DNA from: Methanolobus sp. UBA32
GTDB taxonomy: Archaea > Halobacteriota > Methanosarcinia > Methanosarcinales > Methanosarcinaceae
NCBI GenBank assembly: GCA_002507205.1
Contig: DAZF01000052.1
Coordinates: 23,074-35,757, forward strand
Direction: 5' to 3'
DNA length: 12,684 nucleotides
Of the stretch, positions 5,808 through 12,684 are shown piece by piece (the stretch's first letter is position 1; the number at the start of each line of letters is the position of its first letter). A program made the translations under genes and the position numbers. The notes below the pieces were generated by a model that saw nothing but the letters and a program-made list of their open reading frames with translations, did no database searches and was not told the DNA's origin.

Positions 5808-8147
5808 TTGCCAAAAGATACCTCAGAACATAAAGATCCCACAGAAGAGGAACTGATAGAACTTATAGAATTCAGGTTCCCTGGAAGAAAGTATCAAAAG
5901 AATCTTCTCAGTGTTCTGAAAAAGAGCAGCCCATCGTATCATAGCGAACTTCTCAGAACTGTCCGCATGCTGCTTGATAAAGACTGGATGCTTGCAGGCA
6001 TTTTCTTTGAGAATCTTCCCGATGCAGCAGAGAATACAGGACCTGAAGGAATCAGGAGATGGGCGGGTACCGGGATAAAGATATTTGACCAGGACAAGGA
6101 CCTGGCAGTTGATTATTTTTCCTATTCAGCTCCGCTCTTAAAGGATCTGGATGTCAGTGAACTGAAAGAGTGGGCCCTGAATGGCATATGTGTCTTTGAA
6201 GAGGACCCATCCCTTGGAAGACCTTATTTTTCCCTGAAGTCTGATGGCTCAAAGGAATTCATTGAAGACCTTAAGGGATCTGCGGCACTTAATGAGATCG
6301 TAAGCGTCCTCAGATACTATGCCCTTGGATTATCAGGTGTCAATTTTAACATTCTTTCCCGAAGGATGTTAGAGATGGAGGAAGAATCCAATTCCATAAA
6401 TCCTGTGATTGCAGGCAAGACCATCTACCTTGCACCCAGGATTCAGAAATACGGTGATTTTGAAGATAACTTCAAGATATACAAGCTGAGTATAATGCAT
6501 GAGGTTGGTCATGTACAGTTCAGTTCCCATGAGCTGGAACATGGTGGGGCAGCAGAACTTATGGCAGATATCAGAAGAAGGTACACAACCATAAGGAAAA
6601 GAACTTATCTGTCAGGGGTGCAACCTGAAGGTGGCATTGATATCGCTGACATCATAGCTCTGTTTCCCAACCAGTCACTTGCAGGAACAATACTCGGCAT
6701 TCTGGAAGATGCCAGGGTCGAGTACATGATAATGGAACACTACAAAGGTGTTCGCACAGACCTTGAGAGGATAAGATACCAGATGCTTCTGACGAGGTCT
6801 GTCCCGAAAGGTAAACTTGAACAGTTCATGGAATCGCTTCTGTGGGTCTCGATAGGACATGAACCTGTTTACAATATTGGTGAAGGGACAAAGACTCTTC
6901 TGGACCAGGTAAAGGCTTTGCTGAAGGACAGGATCTTCCAGAGAGAATCATCTATCCTTGATTCCCTTGATACCACCTTCAGGATATATACCCTGCTTGA
7001 TGAGCATATGGGTCCGTTAAGTCAGAAGGAGTATGAGGTACTGAAGAACATTGATTACCGTGGAGTGAGTATCGGAGCATATGACAAGAAGGACCCTCTT
7101 TCCCCCAGGTCACATGAGAATGTTATCAGGAATTTCATCCCCGAAAGTGAAGTGGAGCTGGCAGCAGAGGAAAAGAGGCCACAAGAAGAAAAAGTCAAAC
7201 CTCAGCCCACCTATGCTACGGATAAGAACTGGAAGATACTGGGCAGTTACATGTATGAAGAATGGGATGCTGTGATCAATGGCTATAAGGCGGACTGGTG
7301 TACGGTCAACGAGGTTGAGCCTTTTGGTATGTCCAGTGATTATTATAAGGATGCATCAAAACAATACAGGAACGAGATAAACCTTATCAAGCAGGTATTC
7401 AACAGGATGAAGCCGGAAACATTCCGCAGGATGAAGGAACAGACCGATGGAACTGAGGTCGATATCGATGCCTTCATTGATGCCCTGATACAGAAGAAAT
7501 GCGGAATAAATCCCGATGAAGGGCTCTACCTCAGGTGGGATAAGCATGAAAGGGATGTTGCAACTCTTTTCCTTGTAGATGTCAGTTATTCCACCAATAA
7601 AATGGTCAACTATGAGGGAAAGAGCATATTGGATGTCGAAAAAGACTCTCTTATCATTATGATGCAGGCCCTTGAAAGTATAGGTGACAAGTATGCGATT
7701 TACGCGTTTTCCGGCCAGACAAGGGATGATATTGAGTACTTTGTCATAAAGGAGTTCCATGAAGAACTATCGGACAATGTTGCACGCAGGATCAGTGTGC
7801 TGGAACCGGTCACCAACACAAGGCTCGGACCTGCCATCCGCCATTCGATCAGGAAACTTGACAGGGTAAATGCAAAAAAAAAGATAATGATGCTTTTATC
7901 AGATGGAGAACCCTTTGATAGCTCCCGGGGAGAAAGCGCATACAAAGGAATAATTGCTGAAGAAGATACCAGAATAGCGATAAGTGAAGGCAACGCCAGG
8001 GGAATACATTTTTTCTGCATAACCGTGGATCCGGATCCCGGCAAATATCTTGACAACATTTTCTCTGATAAAGGATACACAATAATAGATGATGCCAGTT
8101 CTCTTCCAGAAACTCTTCCATCGTTGTATAAGAGGATCACTACATGA
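5808..8147 (+). CDS. NorD/CbbO-like von Willebrand factor A protein with internal HExxH motif
   Basis: A 779-residue cytosolic protein. Residues about 80-145 contain two copies of a W-x(3)-G-x(2)-x-F...D-x(2)-L...YF repeat, as in NorD/CbbO proteins. A middle domain carries HEVGH (231-235) with HELEHGGAAELMAD just after and an LEDARVE segment (299-305), which could supply a third metal ligand. Residues about 450-470 are a charged linker. The C-terminal VWA domain (about 585-779) has an intact metal-ion-dependent adhesion site: DVSYS (591-595), Thr671 in TNTRLGPAIRHS, and Asp699 in LLSDGEP. Relatives partner with a MoxR-type AAA+ ATPase (NorQ, CbbQ) to insert metals into, or remodel, a target enzyme. 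No such ATPase gene is in the window. The start is TTG, preceded by GGAGTGA 9 nt upstream and by an in-frame stop; the first in-frame ATG is over 50 codons later. Confidence 0.82.
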   Translation: MPKDTSEHKDPTEEELIELIEFRFPGRKYQKNLLSVLKKSSPSYHSELLRTVRMLLDKDWMLAGIFFENLPDAAENTGPEGIRRWAGTGIKIFDQDKDLAVDYFSYSAPLLKDLDVSELKEWALNGICVFEEDPSLGRPYFSLKSDGSKEFIEDLKGSAALNEIVSVLRYYALGLSGVNFNILSRRMLEMEEESNSINPVIAGKTIYLAPRIQKYGDFEDNFKIYKLSIMHEVGHVQFSSHELEHGGAAELMADIRRRYTTIRKRTYLSGVQPEGGIDIADIIALFPNQSLAGTILGILEDARVEYMIMEHYKGVRTDLERIRYQMLLTRSVPKGKLEQFMESLLWVSIGHEPVYNIGEGTKTLLDQVKALLKDRIFQRESSILDSLDTTFRIYTLLDEHMGPLSQKEYEVLKNIDYRGVSIGAYDKKDPLSPRSHENVIRNFIPESEVELAAEEKRPQEEKVKPQPTYATDKNWKILGSYMYEEWDAVINGYKADWCTVNEVEPFGMSSDYYKDASKQYRNEINLIKQVFNRMKPETFRRMKEQTDGTEVDIDAFIDALIQKKCGINPDEGLYLRWDKHERDVATLFLVDVSYSTNKMVNYEGKSILDVEKDSLIIMMQALESIGDKYAIYAFSGQTRDDIEYFVIKEFHEELSDNVARRISVLEPVTNTRLGPAIRHSIRKLDRVNAKKKIMMLLSDGEPFDSSRGESAYKGIIAEEDTRIAISEGNARGIHFFCITVDPDPGKYLDNIFSDKGYTIIDDASSLPETLPSLYKRITT

Positions 8148-8247
8148 TGCTGCAATACTGATGAGCGATATTATGGTACATAGTAACAAGATTATTATAA
8201 AAAAGAAGGCATCTGCAAATTATATTTGTACATGTATATTCAATTCA

Positions 8248-8318
8248 GCATACATAATTTAATAATTTACACTGAATTTTAATAATTGTATGCACATAAC
8301 ATCATTTTTCATGCACAT
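8248..8318. repeat. Inverted GCATACA/TGTATGC and direct ATGCACAT repeats upstream of the peptidase gene
   Basis: GCATACA (8248-8254) is repeated inverted as TGTATGC (8287-8293). The octamer ATGCACAT occurs at 8290-8297 and again at 8311-8318, exactly 21 bp apart or two helical turns. All lie 65-135 bp before the secreted peptidase start, upstream of a TTTAAA element (8343-8348) that may be its TATA box. They could be regulator-binding sites. Short repeats in A+T-rich DNA also arise by chance. Confidence 0.3.
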
Positions 8319-8381
8319 GAATTAGAATTTAATGTCATAACAGTTTAAACGATGTCCATCCAGTCATCTCATTGAATAATA

Positions 8382-9671
8382 ATGGGATATTCTACAAAAC
8401 GTCGATTACTGACAGGAACAATTCTTCTCATCCTTTTCCTGTGCACCATTCATACAGCAGTAGCCGGTAGCAATGATATCTCCACTGACATCGTATCCAG
8501 TTACAAACTGCTTCCGGAAGAAGGGATCGTTAAAGTCTCCAAGGAAATCACATTCTCCAACAACAATGCTGAGACTAAATATTGGAGAGGATACTACTCT
8601 AATTACAACTACAATCTTCCCGAAGAAGTAATAGGTATAAAATCCTACGATAGTGAGAATACACTTGCATTCACAAAGTCTATTGAAGGTTATTATGTTT
8701 TTTATTTCAACCAAAAAGTGTGGTATGAGGAAAGTTATACATTCCACATCGACTACGAACTTGAAATAAACAAAAATACAGCTGTTTTTTCCCTAAGTGA
8801 ATATGGGGACAATATAGAAGTTACACTTGAAGTACCATCGGATTTTGATACGCATATAGGTAGGGATGATTACAAAGTAGAAGAAAAAATGTATTCAAGC
8901 GTATACATATTCGAAAAAGGACAGAACTGGGATAGAGCATGTACTGTCAATTCCGTCAGGTCATCACCACGCATGACAATGGTAGATACAGCCCACCTCT
9001 CAGAGAGAGATGTAGATATAAAGATAAGGTACTGGGAAGGTGAAGAGCAGTGGGCACAGGATATCATGCAAACAACTGTTGAGAGTCTGGCATTGCTTGA
9101 GGATAAATGGGGATTTGCATATCCTGCAGACTACAATATCACAATCACACAGGCAAATCTAACTGAAACCGGCGGATATGGAGGGTATAATCAGGGGAGA
9201 AGCGGAATCTGGTTATTATATACTTCTAACCATGGAATACTCATACACGAATTAGCACATTACTGGACACGTGCCTGCAACTTTGACCAATTGTGGATGG
9301 ATGAACGTTATGCAGACCTGTATACATATTTAGTCCTTAGTGAAATGGAACCTGAAGAAGCAGACTCCAGACGTGAAAGATTCCTTGACAAGTACGAAGA
9401 GCTTAAGGATCGATATGATTATCCACTGTCTGACTGGAGCACACCTGAAAGTATCGATGACTCTACTGAAGAACGTGTGGACTTCGGATATAAAAAAGCA
9501 TTTTACCTTACATTTACATTATATGAAACAATAGGTATTGATTCATTACAGGAAATGAACCAGCTATTTATAAATGCTGGAAATGAAATCGGCAATGAAA
9601 ATTACCTTAATATTATTAATTCCGTTGCAGGCCAGGATGTAATTTCTATTGAAAGCTGCATATATGCTTAA
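8382..9671 (+). CDS. Secreted M1-like (gluzincin) metallopeptidase
   Basis: This 429-residue protein has a clear Sec signal peptide: KRR at 6-8, a hydrophobic core (9-24) and a likely cut after AVA (26-28). After an N-terminal beta-rich region, the catalytic part shows GGYGGYNQGRSGIWLLY (264-280), which takes the place of the GAMEN exopeptidase loop. HELAH follows (289-293), then LWMDERYAD with Glu308 as third zinc ligand, and YKKAFYLTFTLYETIG (370-385), which matches the region of the M1 catalytic tyrosine. Only 14 residues separate HELAH from Glu308, against 18 in typical M1 enzymes. The protein is about half the length of a full aminopeptidase and has no C-terminal anchor, so it is probably released or held in the cell envelope. 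The substrate is unknown. No Shine-Dalgarno is visible, so the message may be nearly leaderless. Confidence 0.82.
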   Translation: MGYSTKRRLLTGTILLILFLCTIHTAVAGSNDISTDIVSSYKLLPEEGIVKVSKEITFSNNNAETKYWRGYYSNYNYNLPEEVIGIKSYDSENTLAFTKSIEGYYVFYFNQKVWYEESYTFHIDYELEINKNTAVFSLSEYGDNIEVTLEVPSDFDTHIGRDDYKVEEKMYSSVYIFEKGQNWDRACTVNSVRSSPRMTMVDTAHLSERDVDIKIRYWEGEEQWAQDIMQTTVESLALLEDKWGFAYPADYNITITQANLTETGGYGGYNQGRSGIWLLYTSNHGILIHELAHYWTRACNFDQLWMDERYADLYTYLVLSEMEPEEADSRRERFLDKYEELKDRYDYPLSDWSTPESIDDSTEERVDFGYKKAFYLTFTLYETIGIDSLQEMNQLFINAGNEIGNENYLNIINSVAGQDVISIESCIYA

Positions 9672-9715
9672 ATCACATTCGTGGTGTTTTAATCTTTTTT
9701 GAAATGATTTAAATA
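9672..9715 (+). terminator. T-rich tract after the peptidase gene
   Basis: A short CAC/GTG stem followed by GTTTTAATCTTTTTTG lies directly after the stop codon. Archaeal RNA polymerase often terminates on such T-runs without a strong hairpin. This is weak but well-placed evidence. Confidence 0.3.
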
Positions 9716-9756
9716 AACTAATTTTATAAAATATTTTTATGAAATATACTTTTGGC

Positions 9757-9771
9757 GAATATATTTATAAC
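9757..9771 (+). promoter_or_regulatory. TATA box of the histidine kinase gene
   Basis: GAATATATTTATAAC is a good archaeal TATA match. Initiation near 9790-9797 would give a leader of about 75-80 nt before the ATG at 9872, which contains a perfect palindrome and G-rich repeats (GTAGGGTAGGGTGG). Confidence 0.45.
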
Positions 9772-9801
9772 TTATAGAAGCATATGGTTAGTAGGGTAGG
9801 G

Positions 9802-9821
9802 TGGAATGTAATTACATTCCA
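9802..9821. promoter_or_regulatory. Perfect 20-bp palindrome in the kinase leader
   Basis: TGGAATGTAATTACATTCCA equals its own reverse complement over all 20 bases. It starts about 5-10 nt after the predicted transcription start and 50 nt before the kinase ATG. It could be an operator for a dimeric regulator or, in the RNA, a hairpin. Confidence 0.5.
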
Positions 9822-9871
9822 GTGTATATTGAAATTATCAGCCGTTTATTTACTCCCGGGGAAAGTGGGAA

Positions 9872-12457
9872 ATGAATGGATACTCTAACAACACCGAACA
9901 TAGCATAGCAAGCATAGCGGATCTAGTTGGTACTATACTGGATCAGACATCTGTAGAAGAAATGTTAAAGATACTGGTAGAGCGGATACAATACTTGTTT
10001 TGTGAACCTGAAAATGTGTCCGTTAAAGTATCATGGCTTGATGAGCATTGTGAATCTGATTCCTGCGGCAAACCTGGTGTTATTCTTACCAGTGATATTA
10101 CTGTAAATGGCAGGAAAGAAGGCTTCATTGAGATCACAATCACAGGCAAGGATACAGAAATTAAAAATGATGCGGATCTGATTCGTGATTATGAAAAACT
10201 CCTGGATCTTGTTTCCAGAATGATATCTCTCTTTTTTGAAAAAAGAAAGAAAGTCATGGAATTAGATAAAATGGAAAGTAAGATGAGGAGTTATTTCGAC
10301 AAACTTGAAGATCATCTATTTGTCGTGAATTCAAATGGAAATATACTTGACTTCAATACAAGTTTCAGGACCTGCACAGGATATACTGCAGAAGAACTGC
10401 ATCAAATGAATATTAAGGACTTGTTGACCCAATGTTCAGATAATTTTGAAAACTCCCCCATGATAAAAGATGCTGCTACAAAAGGAAGTTCGACATTTGA
10501 GTTTGATTATAGGTGCAAAAGTGGAGAGATAGTACCTATGAGCATCACATGCAAACCACTTGCAACCAATGATGAAAAGACATTCATCTGTGTTGCAAGG
10601 GATATCTCAGAGACAAAAAAAGCCGAGTTAGAGCTGCAGGAGTCTGAAAGAAAGTATTCGACCATCGTGGAAAAGGGGAATGATGGGATTATTATAGTTC
10701 AGAAAGGACTTGTAAGGTTTGCAAACTCAAAAGTGCTGGATATTACCGGATATGCATATGAAGACATTATCAATGAACGCTACCTTAAACTTATTCCAAC
10801 CGAAGATCATCAAATATCCATTGAATGGCTCAACCATTGTAATAGCAATATTGCCAGTAAAACAATATTCCATACTAGCCTGTTGACAAAGGACAGGGAA
10901 GAAATGCCTGTTGAGATCAATGGATCAGTTATTGATTATGAAGGTCGGGAAGCTAAAATTCTGATTCTAAGAGACACCAGCGAAAGGAAATGCATTGAAG
11001 ACCTTCTTAAGAAAGAAAGAGATAAACTTGAGAATTATCTGGATGTCGCTGGTTCTATAATAGGGATAGTTGGTGTTGACACAAACATTACTTTTGTTAA
11101 CAAAAAAGGAGCTGAAGTTCTCGGATATACAAAAGATGAGATAATCGGTGCGAGCTGGTTTGACAAGTTCCTTCCCGAGAGTGTAAGGGATATTACCAGG
11201 GAGAATTTTATAAAAGTCATTAATGGGGAGATAGATCCACCGGAATACTTCGAAAACCTGATACTCACAAAAAGCGGTGAAGAAAGACTGATATTCTGGC
11301 ACGATGTGCCCCTTGAGGATGAAAATGGCAAGCGTATTGGAGTAATAAGTTCAGGAGAGGATATTACAGAGAGCAGAAAAATGGAAGCAATGCTCGTAGA
11401 GTCAGAGAATAATCTCAGGACGATATTTAATAATATTGATGATCTGATATCTATTCACAAACCTCATGGGAAATTCATAGATGTTAACAAGGCTGTAGTC
11501 TCTTCCACCGGATATACAAAAGATGAAATGCTTGAACTGTCTCCAAAAGATCTGGTGTGGCCTGGAATGAGACCCATGATGGATGGATATACTGAACGCA
11601 TAATGAAAGAGAAAAATATCATTTTTGAGATATATGATGTTCACAAGAATGGTTCCTTATTACCTCATGAAGTTAATTCAAGGCTAATTGAGTACAAAGG
11701 AGAGCAGGCAATTATCTCAGTTGCAAGGGATATAACTGAGAGAAAGAAGGCTGAAGAGAGGCTGAAGAGATATGCAGGTGAACTCAAGCATTCAAATGAA
11801 CTTAAGGACCTGTTCACTGACATTATCAGACATGACCTGCTAACGCCTGCAAGTGTTGTCAAGGGTTACACCGAAGAACTTATTCTGACCATCAAGAATG
11901 AAAATGCGCTCAAACTTGCAGAAAAGGTTAGAGAGAACAACGACAGGCTTATAGAACTTCTGGAAACTGCTACTAAACTTGCAAAGCTGCAAAAGAATGA
12001 AGATATTGTTTTTGAAAATATGGATATAGTTCCTATTTTCAAGATGGTTCTGGACAGTTTCAAAACCCAGCTCGAAATGAAAGAGCATGAAGTCACCGTC
12101 ATAGAAACAGGACCTTGTTCTTCCGCGGTCAATACTGTTATTGAAGAGGTTTTTGCAAATCTACTTTCAAATGCTATAAAGTACAGTCCACCTAAAAGCA
12201 GGATAGAGATAGCTTTTACAGATGAAGATAAGATGTGGAAGATCAGCGTTACCGACTGTGGAATTGGTATTTCGGATAAAGATAAACCCCTTCTTTTCAA
12301 CCGTTTCCATCGCGCTGATAAGAAAGGCATCAAAGGAACAGGCCTTGGTCTTGCCATAGTCAAAAGGATAATTGAACTGCATGGTGGCAAATATGGCGTT
12401 GAGGATAACCCCGCAGGGCCTGGCAGTGTTTTCTGGGTCATGCTGAAGAAAGCTTGA
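9872..12457 (+). CDS. Soluble multi-PAS sensor histidine kinase (GAF-like, 4 PAS, HisKA, HATPase)
   Basis: An 861-residue protein with no membrane span. In order it has a GAF-like N-terminal region (about 15-125), PAS1 (about 138-250), PAS2 (260-375), PAS3 (383-503), PAS4 (510-627), a HisKA dimerisation helix with the H-box IIRHDLLTPA (His654 the predicted phosphoacceptor, Asp655 the acid), and an HATPase domain. The ATPase boxes are intact: N-box NLLSNAIKY (763-771), G1 DCGIG (795-799), F-box FNRFHR (809-814) and G2 GTGLGLAIV (822-830). Each PAS ends in the usual D-[IT]-[ST]-E-[RST]-[KR] linker. Eight of its twelve cysteines fall between residues 44 and 240, including CESDSC (60-65) and five in PAS1, which suggests redox, heme or metal sensing. 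No response regulator is adjacent. The ATG is preceded only by purine-rich GGGGAAAGTGGGAA. Confidence 0.92.
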   Translation: MNGYSNNTEHSIASIADLVGTILDQTSVEEMLKILVERIQYLFCEPENVSVKVSWLDEHCESDSCGKPGVILTSDITVNGRKEGFIEITITGKDTEIKNDADLIRDYEKLLDLVSRMISLFFEKRKKVMELDKMESKMRSYFDKLEDHLFVVNSNGNILDFNTSFRTCTGYTAEELHQMNIKDLLTQCSDNFENSPMIKDAATKGSSTFEFDYRCKSGEIVPMSITCKPLATNDEKTFICVARDISETKKAELELQESERKYSTIVEKGNDGIIIVQKGLVRFANSKVLDITGYAYEDIINERYLKLIPTEDHQISIEWLNHCNSNIASKTIFHTSLLTKDREEMPVEINGSVIDYEGREAKILILRDTSERKCIEDLLKKERDKLENYLDVAGSIIGIVGVDTNITFVNKKGAEVLGYTKDEIIGASWFDKFLPESVRDITRENFIKVINGEIDPPEYFENLILTKSGEERLIFWHDVPLEDENGKRIGVISSGEDITESRKMEAMLVESENNLRTIFNNIDDLISIHKPHGKFIDVNKAVVSSTGYTKDEMLELSPKDLVWPGMRPMMDGYTERIMKEKNIIFEIYDVHKNGSLLPHEVNSRLIEYKGEQAIISVARDITERKKAEERLKRYAGELKHSNELKDLFTDIIRHDLLTPASVVKGYTEELILTIKNENALKLAEKVRENNDRLIELLETATKLAKLQKNEDIVFENMDIVPIFKMVLDSFKTQLEMKEHEVTVIETGPCSSAVNTVIEEVFANLLSNAIKYSPPKSRIEIAFTDEDKMWKISVTDCGIGISDKDKPLLFNRFHRADKKGIKGTGLGLAIVKRIIELHGGKYGVEDNPAGPGSVFWVMLKKA

Positions 12458-12489
12458 GATTATTATAATATAAAAGATATTTACGTAGA

Positions 12490-12517
12490 ATGAAGTATAC
12501 CACACATTATACTAATC
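12490..12517. repeat. Small inverted repeat between convergent kinase genes
   Basis: AGTATA (12494-12499) pairs with TATACT (12508-12513) over an 8-nt loop, shortly after the kinase stop codon. It may form a weak hairpin in the convergent intergenic region. The rest of 12458-12621 is A+T-rich with nothing else recognisable. Confidence 0.25.
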
Positions 12518-12621
12518 GTTCTCAAGTCTGATTATTTCACGCAAGTACGTTATAAATAAATCAAATTATTATTATACAATTGATGCATGAGGATACTGAA
12601 GCCAAAAATACTACAATTTTC

Positions 12622-12684
12622 TTATTCACTCTTTACCCAGACTTCGCCTCCATGAAGTTCGACCAGTTCTTTGACGAGGAATAG
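12622..12684 (-). CDS. Partial histidine kinase, last 20 codons of the HATPase domain
   Basis: The minus strand at the window edge reads LFLVKELVELHGGEVWVKSE followed by TAA. This is the end of an HATPase_c domain just after the G2 box: the [LI]-x-x-[VI]-K-x-[LI]-[VI]-E-x-H-G-G-x-[IV]-W-V pattern found at the C-terminus of two-component sensor kinases. It matches the corresponding stretch of the upstream kinase (LAIVKRIIELHGGKYGVEDN) in layout but is clearly a different gene. It ends tail-to-tail with that kinase, 164 nt away. The body of the gene lies beyond the window, so its sensor domains cannot be described. Confidence 0.8.
   Translation of the reverse strand, partial: LFLVKELVELHGGEVWVKSE

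Noticed and set aside
5768..5833. Short plus-strand ORF overlapping the VWA gene start (MNENQCHRGVKR...)
   Set aside because: The VWA gene has a good Shine-Dalgarno and a TTG start just after an in-frame stop. The overlapping peptide has no recognisable feature.
11122..11526. Identical 18-nt string CGGATATACAAAAGATGA at 11122-11139 and 11509-11526
   Set aside because: Both copies encode the same conserved GYTKDE motif at the same place in PAS3 and PAS4, so they reflect PAS domain homology rather than a mobile or regulatory repeat.
11866..12441. 191-codon minus-strand frame opposite the kinase catalytic domain
   Set aside because: It is antisense to the conserved HisKA/HATPase region. The low-complexity Ser/Leu/Phe composition is typical of a shadow frame, and no promoter or ribosome-binding site is evident.
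1..12684. Search for CRISPR arrays, tRNA/rRNA genes, transposases and integrases
   Set aside because: No regularly spaced repeats, cloverleaf-like sequences or recombinase motifs were seen by eye on either strand. A covariance-model scan could not be run.

Overview
The window is most likely chromosomal DNA of a methylotrophic methanogen of the Methanosarcinales (Methanosarcina, Methanolobus or Methanococcoides type). This rests on a methanogenesis marker protein 8 (DUF2099) gene, a long soluble multi-PAS histidine kinase of the kind common in that order, A+T-rich archaeal TATA boxes, and short or absent leaders on several genes. Genus and species cannot be fixed from sequence reading alone.

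Layout. (1) 229-2149, plus strand: a two-domain membrane protein joining a phytol/dolichol-kinase-like half to a DUF92 (phytyl-phosphate-kinase-like) half, followed by a stand-alone JAMM/MPN+ metalloprotease with its own promoter. (2) 2150-2714: a long intergenic stretch that is not empty. On the minus strand it holds a likely 37-residue single-span membrane protein with its own promoter and a start-overlapping palindrome, a C-terminal remnant resembling an archaeosortase (PGF-CTERM-like) sorting signal, and two hairpin/T-tract terminators. (3) 2715-5405: a PaaI-type hotdog thioesterase on the plus strand converges on a minus-strand pair, paaK-like aryl-CoA ligase then mmp8, which look cotranscribed. 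The two units meet at a shared terminator hairpin. (4) 5406-5807: a divergent regulatory region with a possible small secreted peptide or decayed secreted-protein start. (5) 5808-8147: a NorD/CbbO-like von Willebrand A protein with a complete MIDAS and an internal HEVGH motif, but no MoxR/NorQ ATPase beside it in the window. (6) 8382-9671: a secreted M1-like (gluzincin) metallopeptidase. (7) 9872-12457: a cytosolic GAF-like/4xPAS histidine kinase with a cysteine-rich sensory half and a perfect 20-bp palindrome in its leader. (8) 12622-12684: the last 20 codons of a second histidine kinase on the minus strand, convergent with the first.

The genes do not form one pathway. The clearest functional unit is paaK-mmp8 with a thioesterase opposite, suggesting acyl/aryl-CoA chemistry beside a methanogen-specific protein of unknown function. 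The first gene suggests isoprenoid alcohol salvage. I see no CRISPR array, transposase, rRNA or tRNA. The most interesting items are the kinase fusion, the small minus-strand gene with its operator-like palindrome, and the cysteine-rich sensor kinase.
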